Below are positions 1 to 7,539 of a stretch of DNA of 58,447 nt, one piece after another. The translations under genes were made by a program, and so were the position numbers. How positions within the stretch are numbered: the first letter of the stretch is position 1; each line of letters begins with the position of its first letter. This DNA comes from Nitrospira sp. (lineage in GTDB: Bacteria; Nitrospirota; Nitrospiria; Nitrospirales; Nitrospiraceae): NCBI GenBank assembly GCA_022226935.1, contig CP092081.1:337149-395595 (forward strand), in the 5' to 3' direction. The notes below the pieces were generated by a model that did no database searches, was not told where the DNA came from, and saw nothing but the letters and a program-made list of their open reading frames with translations.

Positions 1-70
1 GTCTTCGGCCCGTCCTTTCCCTTTCTTTCCTTCGTTCAAGACAATGTCACTACCCAAGAGGAGGACCCAC

Positions 71-397
71 ATGGGTTCTAAAATTTATGTTGGCGGGTTG
101 CCGTATTCGGCAACCGAACAGCAGTTGAGCGATTTGTTCGCGGTGCACGGGGCGGTTGAATCGGCCCGTATCATTACGGACAAATTTACCGGCCAATCGA
201 GAGGGTTCGGATTCGTCGAAATGGCCTCTTCAGACGAGGCGCAGAAGGCGATTTCCGCTCTCAATGGGACGGACATGGGTGGCCGGACATTGACGGTCAA
301 TGAAGCGCGTCCGCAGGAGCCTCGTTCAGGCGGTCCTGGACGGAGCGGCGGAGGCGGGGGATTCAACGATCGTGGTGGCAAGCGCGATCGCTGGTAA
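71..397 (+). CDS. RRM-type RNA-binding protein, glycine-rich tail
   Basis: Small single-RRM protein of 108 residues. RNP2 (KIYVGGLPY) lies near residues 4-12 and RNP1 (RGFGFVEM) near 44-51, followed by a short Gly/Arg-rich tail (about 80-108). This is the architecture of the bacterial and cyanobacterial cold-inducible RNA-binding proteins, which bind single-stranded RNA and act as RNA chaperones or mRNA stabilisers. An in-frame start exists upstream at 44, but the ATG at 71 has GAGGAGG eight bases before it and begins the RRM directly, so I chose it. It appears monocistronic, with an intrinsic terminator just after it. The family call is secure; the physiological role is inferred. Confidence 0.93.
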   Translation: MGSKIYVGGLPYSATEQQLSDLFAVHGAVESARIITDKFTGQSRGFGFVEMASSDEAQKAISALNGTDMGGRTLTVNEARPQEPRSGGPGRSGGGGGFNDRGGKRDRW

Positions 398-419
398 CGC
401 CTGACTTTGTAACAGCTCG

Positions 420-457
420 TGGGGCAGTCATCCTTGTGGTGGCTGCCCCATTTTTTT
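420..457 (+). terminator. Rho-independent terminator after the RRM gene
   Basis: An 8-bp perfect stem (TGGGGCAG / CTGCCCCA) with a 15-nt loop is followed by seven T residues. It lies 23 nt after the stop codon of the RRM gene. The stretch from here to 620 shows no convincing gene. Confidence 0.9.
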
Positions 458-619
458 GCCCGAACGCCCGGAAGAAAATTCTTACCGACCGGTCCGTTGA
501 GAAATGTGGTATCCCGTTCAAAATGTGCAAAGCTGAAGATGGCTGTATGGCGCGACTCGCGCCGGAGATGTGAGTGGCTCGTGCGTGGCAAGCAGGGAGA
601 ATGGGAGGAAAGCTAACGG

Positions 620-1339
620 TTAGTCGAGCAGCTTGAGCGTGAGATCGTCAAAATACGTGACCGCGTCGGCTTTGGTCCAGAGTCCGATCCGCCCGCTGGT
701 ATACGCCGTGTCACAGGCACGGAACAGGACGGTCTCATCGAAGATGGCTTTGATTTCGCAGCCGCGTTGCACGATACGCAGCTTATGCCAGCCGGTGGCC
801 GGGAGCGGGCGATCGATCTGTTTCACAACCTGCTGCACCCCGTTCACGACGCGATAGACTCGTACCTTCTGCTCTACCAGACTCGCTCTCAAAAGATAGT
901 AATTCCGGTCGTCCTTTGCCCGCCACAGCAGCCCGCCGCCGAAATCGGCTTTTCCGGCCACGGCGAGATAAGAGACCTCGACATCGATGTTGGTACTCTC
1001 GGTTCCCTCGAAAAGAAGCACTTTGTGCGTCTGATCCGTCCCTTTGGCCTGGAGTTGGGCGAGCACTTGGGACGCACTCTTTGCGCGGTCGGTGATGAGG
1101 ATTTTCCATTCCCCGGCCGGTCGGCCGTCGAACAGCGTTCCGACGGTATATGAGCCTGGCAGCATTCCCGGAGAAGAACTATCGAACGTCCATTGCCGCT
1201 GGTGGTGCGGATCGCTCTCGGCGTCCTCCGCTCCGGGTACGTTGTCCGGCCATAGAGCGCCGCTGCAGATCATCGTCATGAGCGAGCCTGCAAGAATCCC
1301 GAGACGAACAGACGAGGCCATAGTGAGGTGCCGGCGCAT
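620..1339 (-). CDS. Secreted LamG/DUF1080-like domain protein
   Basis: Protein of 239 residues with an N-terminal signal peptide (hydrophobic stretch about 8-28, ending near an Ala-rich site). The rest is a beta-rich jelly-roll-like domain: motifs such as GGGLLWRAKDDRNYYLLRA, then GWHKLRIV, and a closing segment with TSGRIGLWTKADAVTYFDDL. This pattern is typical of concanavalin-like/DUF1080 (3-keto-disaccharide hydrolase fold) domains, which bind carbohydrate or act as structural modules. No catalytic residues can be assigned. The start at 1339 has AGGGA upstream; an alternative ATG is at 1321. It is the last gene of the minus-strand run that includes the efflux operon, but a 139-bp gap separates it from the TPR gene, so co-transcription is uncertain. 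Confidence 0.7.
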   Translation of the reverse strand: MRRHLTMASSVRLGILAGSLMTMICSGALWPDNVPGAEDAESDPHHQRQWTFDSSSPGMLPGSYTVGTLFDGRPAGEWKILITDRAKSASQVLAQLQAKGTDQTHKVLLFEGTESTNIDVEVSYLAVAGKADFGGGLLWRAKDDRNYYLLRASLVEQKVRVYRVVNGVQQVVKQIDRPLPATGWHKLRIVQRGCEIKAIFDETVLFRACDTAYTSGRIGLWTKADAVTYFDDLTLKLLD

Positions 1340-1478
1340 CAGAGTCCCTGTTCAGTGAGCGAGTTGAGGACTGTACTCTAATTAGGGCGTTGTCGGCGAG
1401 AGGGTGTCGAAAAAATTATCCTGTCGGCGATGCAGGCTATACGTAGTCCTGGTGGTTCAGAGACCGCGGATCGCTTTC

Positions 1479-2375
1479 CTACGGCATTTCCAATTCGCGT
1501 AGTTTGGCCTCGGCCTGTTCCAACCATCGCCGATTGGCGGGCGTATCGAGTTCGAGGCGAAGGTATTGTCTGAGTTCCTGGGCGGCCTCCATGCGTTGCC
1601 CTAGGCCAGCGAGCGCGTGCCCAAGGTTGAAGCGAATTTTGGCATCGTTGGGTCGCAGGTGCAGTGCCGTACGGAATTCCGCGATGGCGGCCTCCGGTTG
1701 ATGTTTCTCCATGAGTCCGAGCGCCAGATTGAAATGTGCGTTCACATCGTTCGGTTGCAGGCTCGCCGCCGTGCGATATTCTGCAATCGCCCCATCCAGA
1801 TCACCCATGGCTTTGAGCGCCACTCCCAGGTTGTTGTGCGCATTCACATCCGTGGGATTGCGGCGTAACACGGTCCTGAATTCCGCGATGGCCCCGGCCG
1901 GATCTCCCATCTCCTTGAGCGCCACCCCCAGATCATTGTGCGTTTTGGGGTCATCCGGCTTCAGTCGCAAGGCTTCTTTGAATTCAACCATGGCCGCATC
2001 ATGCCGACCGATATCGAGCAGTGTATTGGCCAGGTTCAGGTGCGCGGCAAAATAATTCGGTTGCAGCCGAAGGGCGTGTGTGAATTCGTCGATGGCTTGC
2101 CCCACATCCCCCTTGAAGACGAAGGCCACGCCGAGATCGTTGTGCCGCATCGCTTCCGCATCAGTATCGACCGGTTGCGTGATCTTATCGGTGGTGGAGA
2201 GAATCTGCTCCTCTTCCAGGACATTTGTGCCGGGCATGCCGGGTTTAGGCGCAGGATTTTCCTGCAAAGCGGAAGAGACCGGTGTGCCGAATGGGAAAGC
2301 AAGCCCCAGTGCCAAAATGATGGAAGCAGGATACATGTGGCGCGCCAAAATCTGGCCGCGGACACTGTCTCGCAT
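1479..2375 (-). CDS. Secreted TPR protein
   Basis: Protein of 298 residues with a signal peptide (hydrophobic core about 15-35) and about six consecutive 34-residue TPR units from roughly residue 85 to 285. The repeats carry the usual W/L-G-A-F-A-P pattern, for example NDLGVALKEMGDPAGAIAEF. TPRs are protein-interaction scaffolds; in the periplasm they often hold envelope complexes together. The frame is open further upstream, but the ATG at 2375 has AAGGAG at proper spacing, so it was chosen. It follows the outer-membrane efflux gene by 193 bp on the same strand. No specific partner is visible. Confidence 0.85.
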   Translation of the reverse strand: MRDSVRGQILARHMYPASIILALGLAFPFGTPVSSALQENPAPKPGMPGTNVLEEEQILSTTDKITQPVDTDAEAMRHNDLGVAFVFKGDVGQAIDEFTHALRLQPNYFAAHLNLANTLLDIGRHDAAMVEFKEALRLKPDDPKTHNDLGVALKEMGDPAGAIAEFRTVLRRNPTDVNAHNNLGVALKAMGDLDGAIAEYRTAASLQPNDVNAHFNLALGLMEKHQPEAAIAEFRTALHLRPNDAKIRFNLGHALAGLGQRMEAAQELRQYLRLELDTPANRRWLEQAEAKLRELEMP

Positions 2376-2568
2376 GGGAGGCTCCTTCCCAGAAGTCGCA
2401 GGGGCAATGGCATGATAAGACAGGGCCGGTGTCTGGCCCGCCGCGTGATGGAAGTTACGAAATCGCACAACGTCAGATAGCCCGATCCGGCCGGAAAATT
2501 CAAGTTGAAAGTCCAGCGCGCAGCGGTTACAGGCTGATGGGCATGAGCGGGGGAGGCAAAAGCAATGC

Positions 2569-4083
2569 TCACCGTGCCATCGAGCTCGATGCCGGAGTGG
2601 AAAGGGTTCCAGAAGGCTGCCATCCGCCGCCGAGCGCTTTGTAGAGGCTCACCATGTCGGTCAGTCTCGCCCGCTCGGTTTGCGCGAGTTGTGTCTCCGC
2701 CGCCAGCATCGTCCGCTGAGCATCGAGGACATCGAGATAATTCACAAGGCCCTTTCGATAGCGGACTTCCGCCAGGCCGACGGCGGCCGTTGCGGCGACC
2801 GCCTGCTCGCGTTGGCGTGTCAGTTGCTCGGCGCGGGCCTGGATCGACACCAGGAGGTCCGCGACTTCTCGAAAGGCGAGCAGAATGGTCTGCTGGTACC
2901 CTTCCAACATTTGCTGGTAGCGGGATTCAGCCGCATCCAGCCGTGCGACATTGGTCCCACCGAGAAAAATGGGCAAGGTCACCGAGGGACCGATGCTGAA
3001 GTTGGCGCTGTTGCCGGTGAACCAATTGGCAAACTCGGCGCTTTGCAAGCCTCCTTGGCCCGTGATGGAGAAGGTGGGGAAAAAGTAGGCGCGTGCCTGG
3101 CCGATGCGGGCATTCGCGGCGATCAGGGTCGCCTCGGCCTGCAGGATGTCGGGTCGCCGTTCGAGCAACTGCGCGGGCAGGCCGACTGGAATGTCGGGCT
3201 GGACGACGACTTTTCTCAATGGCATCGGTGCGAGAGTCAGGCCGCCGGGTGCTGATCCAGTCAGCACTTCCAGCCGATGGAGTTCCACCGCACGCAAGCG
3301 AATCAAATCGGGAATTTGTCCTGCGCTTTCGGCGACGAGGACTTCCGTCCGTTTCACATCCAGGTCGGAGGCCAACCCCACTGACGCCCGTTTGCTGATG
3401 ATCTCCAGTGAATCCCGGCGCAGGGCCAGGGCGCGTTGCGCGATTTCGATCTGCTCATCCAACTCACGAATGCGAAAATAGGCTTGGCCCACGTCGCCGA
3501 TCAAGGTCAGGGCGATCGCCCGCGCATCCTGTTCGATCGCTTGTGCATCGGCAGAGGCGGCTTCCATTCCACGACGGATCCTCCCCCACACGTCGAGTTC
3601 CCATCGCAGGTCGGCGGCGCCGTTCCAAAGATCAAAACTGCTGCCCGGCCTGGCGAAGACCTGCGGGCCCGGCTGCTGGCCGGTCGCCAATCCGAGTCCC
3701 GCCAACGTGTTTTTCGAGACGGAGATGTTGGTGTAACTGCTCTGCACGTTCACTTGAGGGTAGAGTCCCGCTCCGGCCGTGGTCACTGATGCGCGGCCTT
3801 CAATCACACGAGAGACTGCCCGGCGCACATCGTGATTGTGTGCGAGTGCACGCTCGACGAATTGCGTGAGTTCCTCGTTTCGAAACGCTGTCCACCAATC
3901 GGCATCAGGTGTTTTCTCTGAGGCGCCTGTGACGAGAGGGCCGGAAGCGACATGCGTCCAGTCGGCGGGTGTCTCAACCGACGGGCGTGTATAGGTGTTG
4001 CCTTGAAGGCAGCCGGTTAATGACATGGTCAGCGTCATGAAGACTGCGGAAGCTATCTGAGATCCAAAAAATCGCCGATTCAT
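2569..4083 (-). CDS. Outer-membrane efflux lipoprotein (NodT/TolC family)
   Basis: Protein of 504 residues, the usual size for the NodT subfamily of TolC-like outer-membrane factors. A lipoprotein signal peptide ends in the lipobox LTGC, with Cys25 as the predicted acylated residue. Two tandem OEP repeats (about 70-260 and 280-490) show the family's amphipathic helices and the typical segment RRPDILQAEATLIAANARIG in the second half. It would form the trimeric outer-membrane channel of a tripartite exporter. Its start overlaps the end of the membrane-fusion gene by 4 bp, so it is translationally coupled to the inner-membrane components. Confidence 0.92.
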   Translation of the reverse strand: MNRRFFGSQIASAVFMTLTMSLTGCLQGNTYTRPSVETPADWTHVASGPLVTGASEKTPDADWWTAFRNEELTQFVERALAHNHDVRRAVSRVIEGRASVTTAGAGLYPQVNVQSSYTNISVSKNTLAGLGLATGQQPGPQVFARPGSSFDLWNGAADLRWELDVWGRIRRGMEAASADAQAIEQDARAIALTLIGDVGQAYFRIRELDEQIEIAQRALALRRDSLEIISKRASVGLASDLDVKRTEVLVAESAGQIPDLIRLRAVELHRLEVLTGSAPGGLTLAPMPLRKVVVQPDIPVGLPAQLLERRPDILQAEATLIAANARIGQARAYFFPTFSITGQGGLQSAEFANWFTGNSANFSIGPSVTLPIFLGGTNVARLDAAESRYQQMLEGYQQTILLAFREVADLLVSIQARAEQLTRQREQAVAATAAVGLAEVRYRKGLVNYLDVLDAQRTMLAAETQLAQTERARLTDMVSLYKALGGGWQPSGTLSTPASSSMAR

Positions 4084-5072
4084 TTCTGCGACACCTCACC
4101 GGCCCGTTCGCCGGGTCGTATTTGACTCGCCCCACCGGAGGGAGTCCGTTCGATGAACACATCAACCTGCTGTCCCGCGTACACGGGGAACGCCGGCCGC
4201 TCAAAGCGATAGATGATTTGAAGGACGCGGGTGTCTACCCGTTCGTTGTTGTCACCGGTCAGCGACTTTTTAGGGACGATGTACGGTTCGATGCGAACGA
4301 AGCTCAGCGGAATGGTTTGAGCCGTGTTGCCCTTCAAGTAGGCGACGGCCGGCCGCTGCGGGGCGACGAGCGGGGCGTTGACTTCATCCACTTCTGCGCG
4401 GACCTGCAATTGTTGCATGTCGCCCAACAGCATGAGTGGCTCGGTGGCGCCGGTCGTCAGCGCGAACTCCCCTGCTCGAATATTCACCTGGAGAATCGTG
4501 CCGGCGCGTGGCGCGCGGACGGTCAGCCGATCCAGCAGCAACTGCGTTTCATCCCGTTGCGCAATGACCTGTTTGAGTGCCGCCTCAAACCGACTCATGG
4601 CGCGTTTGGCCATTTCCGCGGCATACCAGGTGCGTTTGACATCGTCGTCGCTGACCGCCCGGCTGTCGCGCACGGATTTCAATCGTTTGAGTTGTGTGTC
4701 GAGATCGCCGATACGGTACTTCTGCTCTTCCATCTGCGCCTCTGCCGGCGGGATGGCTGCTTGCCTGGCCACCAACTGCGCGCGAAGATCGCGATCATCT
4801 AATTGCAACAGCGGATCGCCTTCGCGCACCGCATCCCCGACCGCGACAAAGACCTTGGTCACCAGTCCAGCAGCCGGGGGGCCGATACGCACATTCTCAT
4901 TGGCTGCTTCGATGATGCCGCTTGCTGCAACGGTGGTCTCAAATGGAGAGCGGGGTGGTTCGACGACTGGTGTCGGCATGGGGGCGGTGTTGCCGGCGGT
5001 CAGGACGGACCAGGCGGCGAACCCGGTGCATACCAGTGCGAGCCAGACACTGAGGCGATTGAGAATGATCAT
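4080..5072 (-). CDS. HlyD/DevB-type periplasmic membrane-fusion protein
   Basis: Protein of 330 residues anchored by an N-terminal helix (about 5-25). A biotinyl-lipoyl-like domain follows (GPPAAGLVTKVFVAVGDAV, then GDPLLQLDDRDLRAQL, about 60-105), then an alpha-hairpin (about 105-185), the second lipoyl half (VRAPRAGTILQVNIRAGEFA), and C-terminal barrel domains. This is the periplasmic adaptor linking the ABC permease to the outer-membrane channel. It overlaps the ATPase gene upstream and the channel gene downstream by 4 bp each, so the complex is probably made in fixed proportion. The substrate is unknown; DevBCA exporters move glycolipids, MacAB-like ones peptides or macrolides. Confidence 0.9.
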   Translation of the reverse strand: MIILNRLSVWLALVCTGFAAWSVLTAGNTAPMPTPVVEPPRSPFETTVAASGIIEAANENVRIGPPAAGLVTKVFVAVGDAVREGDPLLQLDDRDLRAQLVARQAAIPPAEAQMEEQKYRIGDLDTQLKRLKSVRDSRAVSDDDVKRTWYAAEMAKRAMSRFEAALKQVIAQRDETQLLLDRLTVRAPRAGTILQVNIRAGEFALTTGATEPLMLLGDMQQLQVRAEVDEVNAPLVAPQRPAVAYLKGNTAQTIPLSFVRIEPYIVPKKSLTGDNNERVDTRVLQIIYRFERPAFPVYAGQQVDVFIERTPSGGASQIRPGERAGEVSQK

Positions 5073-5824
5073 GCCGTCGCCTCCGGGTGAATCGGATGGA
5101 CGCCCACAATGCGGCCGTCAGTCAATTCCGCCATGCGATCACCAAAGTGGAAGACCCGGCTGTCATGAGTAACCACAATGACGCAACGGTTTGGCGCTCG
5201 GCCCACGTCGCGAATCAGTTCCATGATCTTCTGCCCGTTGGGCCCGTCGAGGGCGGCGGTTGGTTCATCGCAGACCAGGAGTTGGGGGTCATTGACCAAG
5301 GCGCGCGCGACGGCGACGCGTTGTTGTTGTCCTCCTGAAAGATTCCGGGGCAGAAATTCCGTACGATCGCCGAGTCCCACGCGTTCCAGCATGAGGCGCC
5401 CGCGCGAAATAGCCTCATGCCTCCGCAAGCCCTGAATCAAGAGCGGGATGGCGACGTTCTCCGCGGCTGTCAGTGCGGGCAGCAGGTTGAATTGTTGAAA
5501 GACAAATCCCATTTTCTGTCCTCGAAAACTGGTTCGCGTGCCGGCGGTCATGTTCGTGAGCGACGCCCCCAACACCTCGAGGTCGCCGGCGTCGATATCG
5601 AGAATTCCGGCAATGGCCGACAGCAAGGTGGTCTTGCCTCCGCCGGATTCGCCGACCAAGAGCAACAACTCGCCGAAATGCACATCGAGGTCGATCCCCT
5701 TGAGCACGGTGACGGTGGTTTCGCCGGTTCCAAACGACTTCACCAGGCCTCGCACCTGCACTGCCAGGGAAGGCGAGCCCTGTTTCGGCACTACGCTGTG
5801 TACTGGACCATCCATGGATTTCAC
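5069..5824 (-). CDS. ABC transporter ATPase (DevA/LolD/MacB type)
   Basis: Protein of 251 residues. Walker A reads GESGGGKTT (about 56-64), the signature is LSGGQQQRVAVARAL, and Walker B is LLVCDEPTAALD, followed by an H-loop (VVTHD). The FVFQQFNLLPALTAAENV Q-loop segment is characteristic of the LolD/MacB/DevA group, which powers mechanotransmission exporters rather than ordinary substrate importers. It overlaps the permease gene before it and the adaptor gene after it by 4 bp each. Confidence 0.95.
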   Translation of the reverse strand: MKSMDGPVHSVVPKQGSPSLAVQVRGLVKSFGTGETTVTVLKGIDLDVHFGELLLLVGESGGGKTTLLSAIAGILDIDAGDLEVLGASLTNMTAGTRTSFRGQKMGFVFQQFNLLPALTAAENVAIPLLIQGLRRHEAISRGRLMLERVGLGDRTEFLPRNLSGGQQQRVAVARALVNDPQLLVCDEPTAALDGPNGQKIMELIRDVGRAPNRCVIVVTHDSRVFHFGDRMAELTDGRIVGVHPIHPEATA

Positions 5825-6951
5825 CGAAAGACGATGGCCGGTTCCAGCCGCGCCAGTTTAGTAATGCTGATCAAGGCCGAGAGTGTGCAAATGCCCAACA
5901 GCGCCAGGAGTACCATTAGTAGTAGCTGCCAGGTTTCAACGAAGGGCAAACCGCCGCCTTTGGCTGAAAGAACCCCGAACCCCGTGGCAAGGCCGATGCC
6001 GATCCCGTAGCCGGTGAGTCCCACAGTGAAAGCTTGCAGCAGGATCATCCGCGCGAGTGTGGCGGTCGAGGCGCCCATGGCTTTGAGCGCGCCGAACTGT
6101 TTGAGGTTTTCGACCGTAAACAGATAGAATGTTTGTCCAGCGATCGCCATGCCGACGATAAAACCCAGAATGATCGTGGTGCCGAAGTTGATGCCGATCC
6201 CAGTATTTTTGAGGACCCAGCTGATGGTCTTCCAGCCGAATTCTTCGGCACTGAATGCTCCCAGTCCGGTCTGTTCATGGATGCGGGCGGTGACCTCGGC
6301 CGCAGGTATGCCGTCTTTCGCCTTGGCGAGCACGTACGACAGCGTGCGGCGCTCACGGGGGACGTAGCGAACGGCGCGTTCGTAGGTCGTATAGACCACG
6401 GGAATGTTCGTGAAGCTCTTCTGCGTTTTCGCAATCGCAACCACCCGAGCCAATTTATCATTCAACTCAAAAATCGTCCCGATACCGATGATCGAGGGCC
6501 CACCCATACGTTCGACGGCCCATTGATCCAGCACGACGGCATCAGGTTCCAAAATATCTTCAAAGCGTCCTTCCAGCACTTCGGCTGGGCGGCCGATGAG
6601 CGTGGGAGCATCCAATCCGGTCAACGTGATCTGATGGTAATCCCCGTTGGAGAGGCGAGCGCGTAACACGCCTTTGTACAGGGGCACGGCCCATTCTACC
6701 CCGGAGACGCTTCGCACCCGATCCACCGCGGTATCGGCGATGGGTTTCACTTCGTCGACCTGTCCGATCCCCGGGTCGGTGACCCAGATCGGCACATTGA
6801 TATTGCTGATGCTCGATTGGGACCACATCATGAGGCCCCAGAAAATCGATCCCTGTTGCACGATCAACATGACCGCAAAGGTCAGCCCGCAGAGCAGCAT
6901 GAGGTACTTCGCGCGATCGCCGAAGAGCATCCTGAGCGCCACGTAGTTCAC
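5821..6951 (-). CDS. FtsX/DevC-like ABC permease
   Basis: Protein of 376 residues, close to the usual DevC length. One N-terminal membrane helix (about 15-38) is followed by a periplasmic domain of roughly 200 residues and three C-terminal helices (about 255-370), the standard four-helix layout of the FtsX-like/MacB core. The frame is open further upstream, but a GTG at 6951 overlaps the stop of the preceding small gene as GTGA and begins directly before the first helix. I therefore reject the longer version, whose extra 39 residues look like non-coding translation. Confidence 0.88.
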   Translation of the reverse strand: MNYVALRMLFGDRAKYLMLLCGLTFAVMLIVQQGSIFWGLMMWSQSSISNINVPIWVTDPGIGQVDEVKPIADTAVDRVRSVSGVEWAVPLYKGVLRARLSNGDYHQITLTGLDAPTLIGRPAEVLEGRFEDILEPDAVVLDQWAVERMGGPSIIGIGTIFELNDKLARVVAIAKTQKSFTNIPVVYTTYERAVRYVPRERRTLSYVLAKAKDGIPAAEVTARIHEQTGLGAFSAEEFGWKTISWVLKNTGIGINFGTTIILGFIVGMAIAGQTFYLFTVENLKQFGALKAMGASTATLARMILLQAFTVGLTGYGIGIGLATGFGVLSAKGGGLPFVETWQLLLMVLLALLGICTLSALISITKLARLEPAIVFR

Positions 6952-7409
6952 TCGCCATTCTCGCCGGCGTTGTGGTCGGGCGCAAAGGCCATGACGAGAG
7001 GCGCCTGTGGAAGGCTGATTTGATCGTGTCGATGAAAGAACAACGTGCAGATTCTGGCAAGTGGACACCCCCCATGCAGGGCGACGGTCCAGAATCGCCG
7101 CACATGCCGGCCGTCGGGCTGCTGCACTTCATCCATGAGGCGTAAGGGACCGGGAAATGGTGTGGTGAAGGTAATTCCCATAGGGGCCAATCGCTCGGCA
7201 AGTCCGTCTGTCAGGAAGTCGAGAATATCTCCGCACCAGGAGAAGCGGCGGCCCTCTCTGCTCGCCTCGCCTGAAGGAAGCAACTGGCGCTGCCGTTCGT
7301 CGACATAGGCCTGAATCTCACGACCGACGACCTCTGGTGTCAGTTGTGAAGCAATGGGTGGCATGGAACCAACAGAAAGCAGGGGCAATGCCAGATTAAG
7401 ACTGACCAC
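6948..7409 (-). CDS. Small unknown protein leading the efflux operon
   Basis: Up to 153 residues starting at a GTG (7409), or 138 residues from the ATG at 7364. I do not recognise a family. It is soluble, with a Pro-rich start, central segments WCGDILDFLTDGLAERLAPMGITF and FWTVALHGGCPLARICTLFFHRHD, and an acidic end. Its stop overlaps the start of the FtsX-like permease by 4 bp, so it is translated together with the exporter. A candidate -24/-12 element covers 7378-7393, which lies inside the longer version and favours the shorter start. The conserved-looking Cys/His segment may be worth structural modelling. Confidence 0.7.
   Translation of the reverse strand: MVSLNLALPLLSVGSMPPIASQLTPEVVGREIQAYVDERQRQLLPSGEASREGRRFSWCGDILDFLTDGLAERLAPMGITFTTPFPGPLRLMDEVQQPDGRHVRRFWTVALHGGCPLARICTLFFHRHDQISLPQAPLVMAFAPDHNAGENGE
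7378..7393 (-). promoter_or_regulatory. Candidate sigma-54 (-24/-12) promoter for the efflux operon
   Basis: On the minus strand the element reads TGGCA - N6 - CTGCT, with the invariant GG and GC dinucleotides separated by exactly 10 bp as in TGGCAC-N5-TTGCW. It lies 110-150 bp from two palindromes next to a sigma-54 activator gene, the normal enhancer distance. Transcription would start near 7367, only about 4 nt before the ATG at 7364, which is unusually short, so the call is tentative. Confidence 0.4.
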
Positions 7410-7489
7410 GATTCGCGTTCATATCTCTCTGAAACAAATAATGAATATGGGATGTGTTGGAATGCGAGCGGGAGATAGTCTCTAATGGT

Positions 7490-7511
7490 ATCTGCCGAGA
7501 TATTGGCAGAT
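7490..7511. promoter_or_regulatory. Palindrome ATCTGCC-N8-GGCAGAT, possible operator
   Basis: A perfect 7-bp inverted repeat with an 8-bp spacer lies between the activator gene and the efflux operon. Its centre is 30 bp, about three helical turns, from the centre of the next palindrome (7523-7538). The position suits an enhancer or operator of the efflux operon. Confidence 0.5.
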
Positions 7512-7522
7512 CGAACGAGTGG

Positions 7523-7538
7523 TGCCCATATGTGGGCA
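7523..7538. promoter_or_regulatory. Palindrome TGCCCATATGTGGGCA, copy 1
   Basis: A 16-bp palindrome placed directly after the stop codon of the sigma-54 activator and upstream of the efflux operon. A nearly identical copy lies at the other end of the activator gene (9576-9591); the shared block TGGTGCCCATATGYGGGCA has one variable base. It is most simply read as the activator's own binding site. Confidence 0.65.
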
Positions 7539-7539
7539 T

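Noticed and set aside
419..616. 65-codon plus-strand frame after the RRM gene
   Set aside because: It begins inside the terminator stem and lacks a ribosome site and recognisable features.
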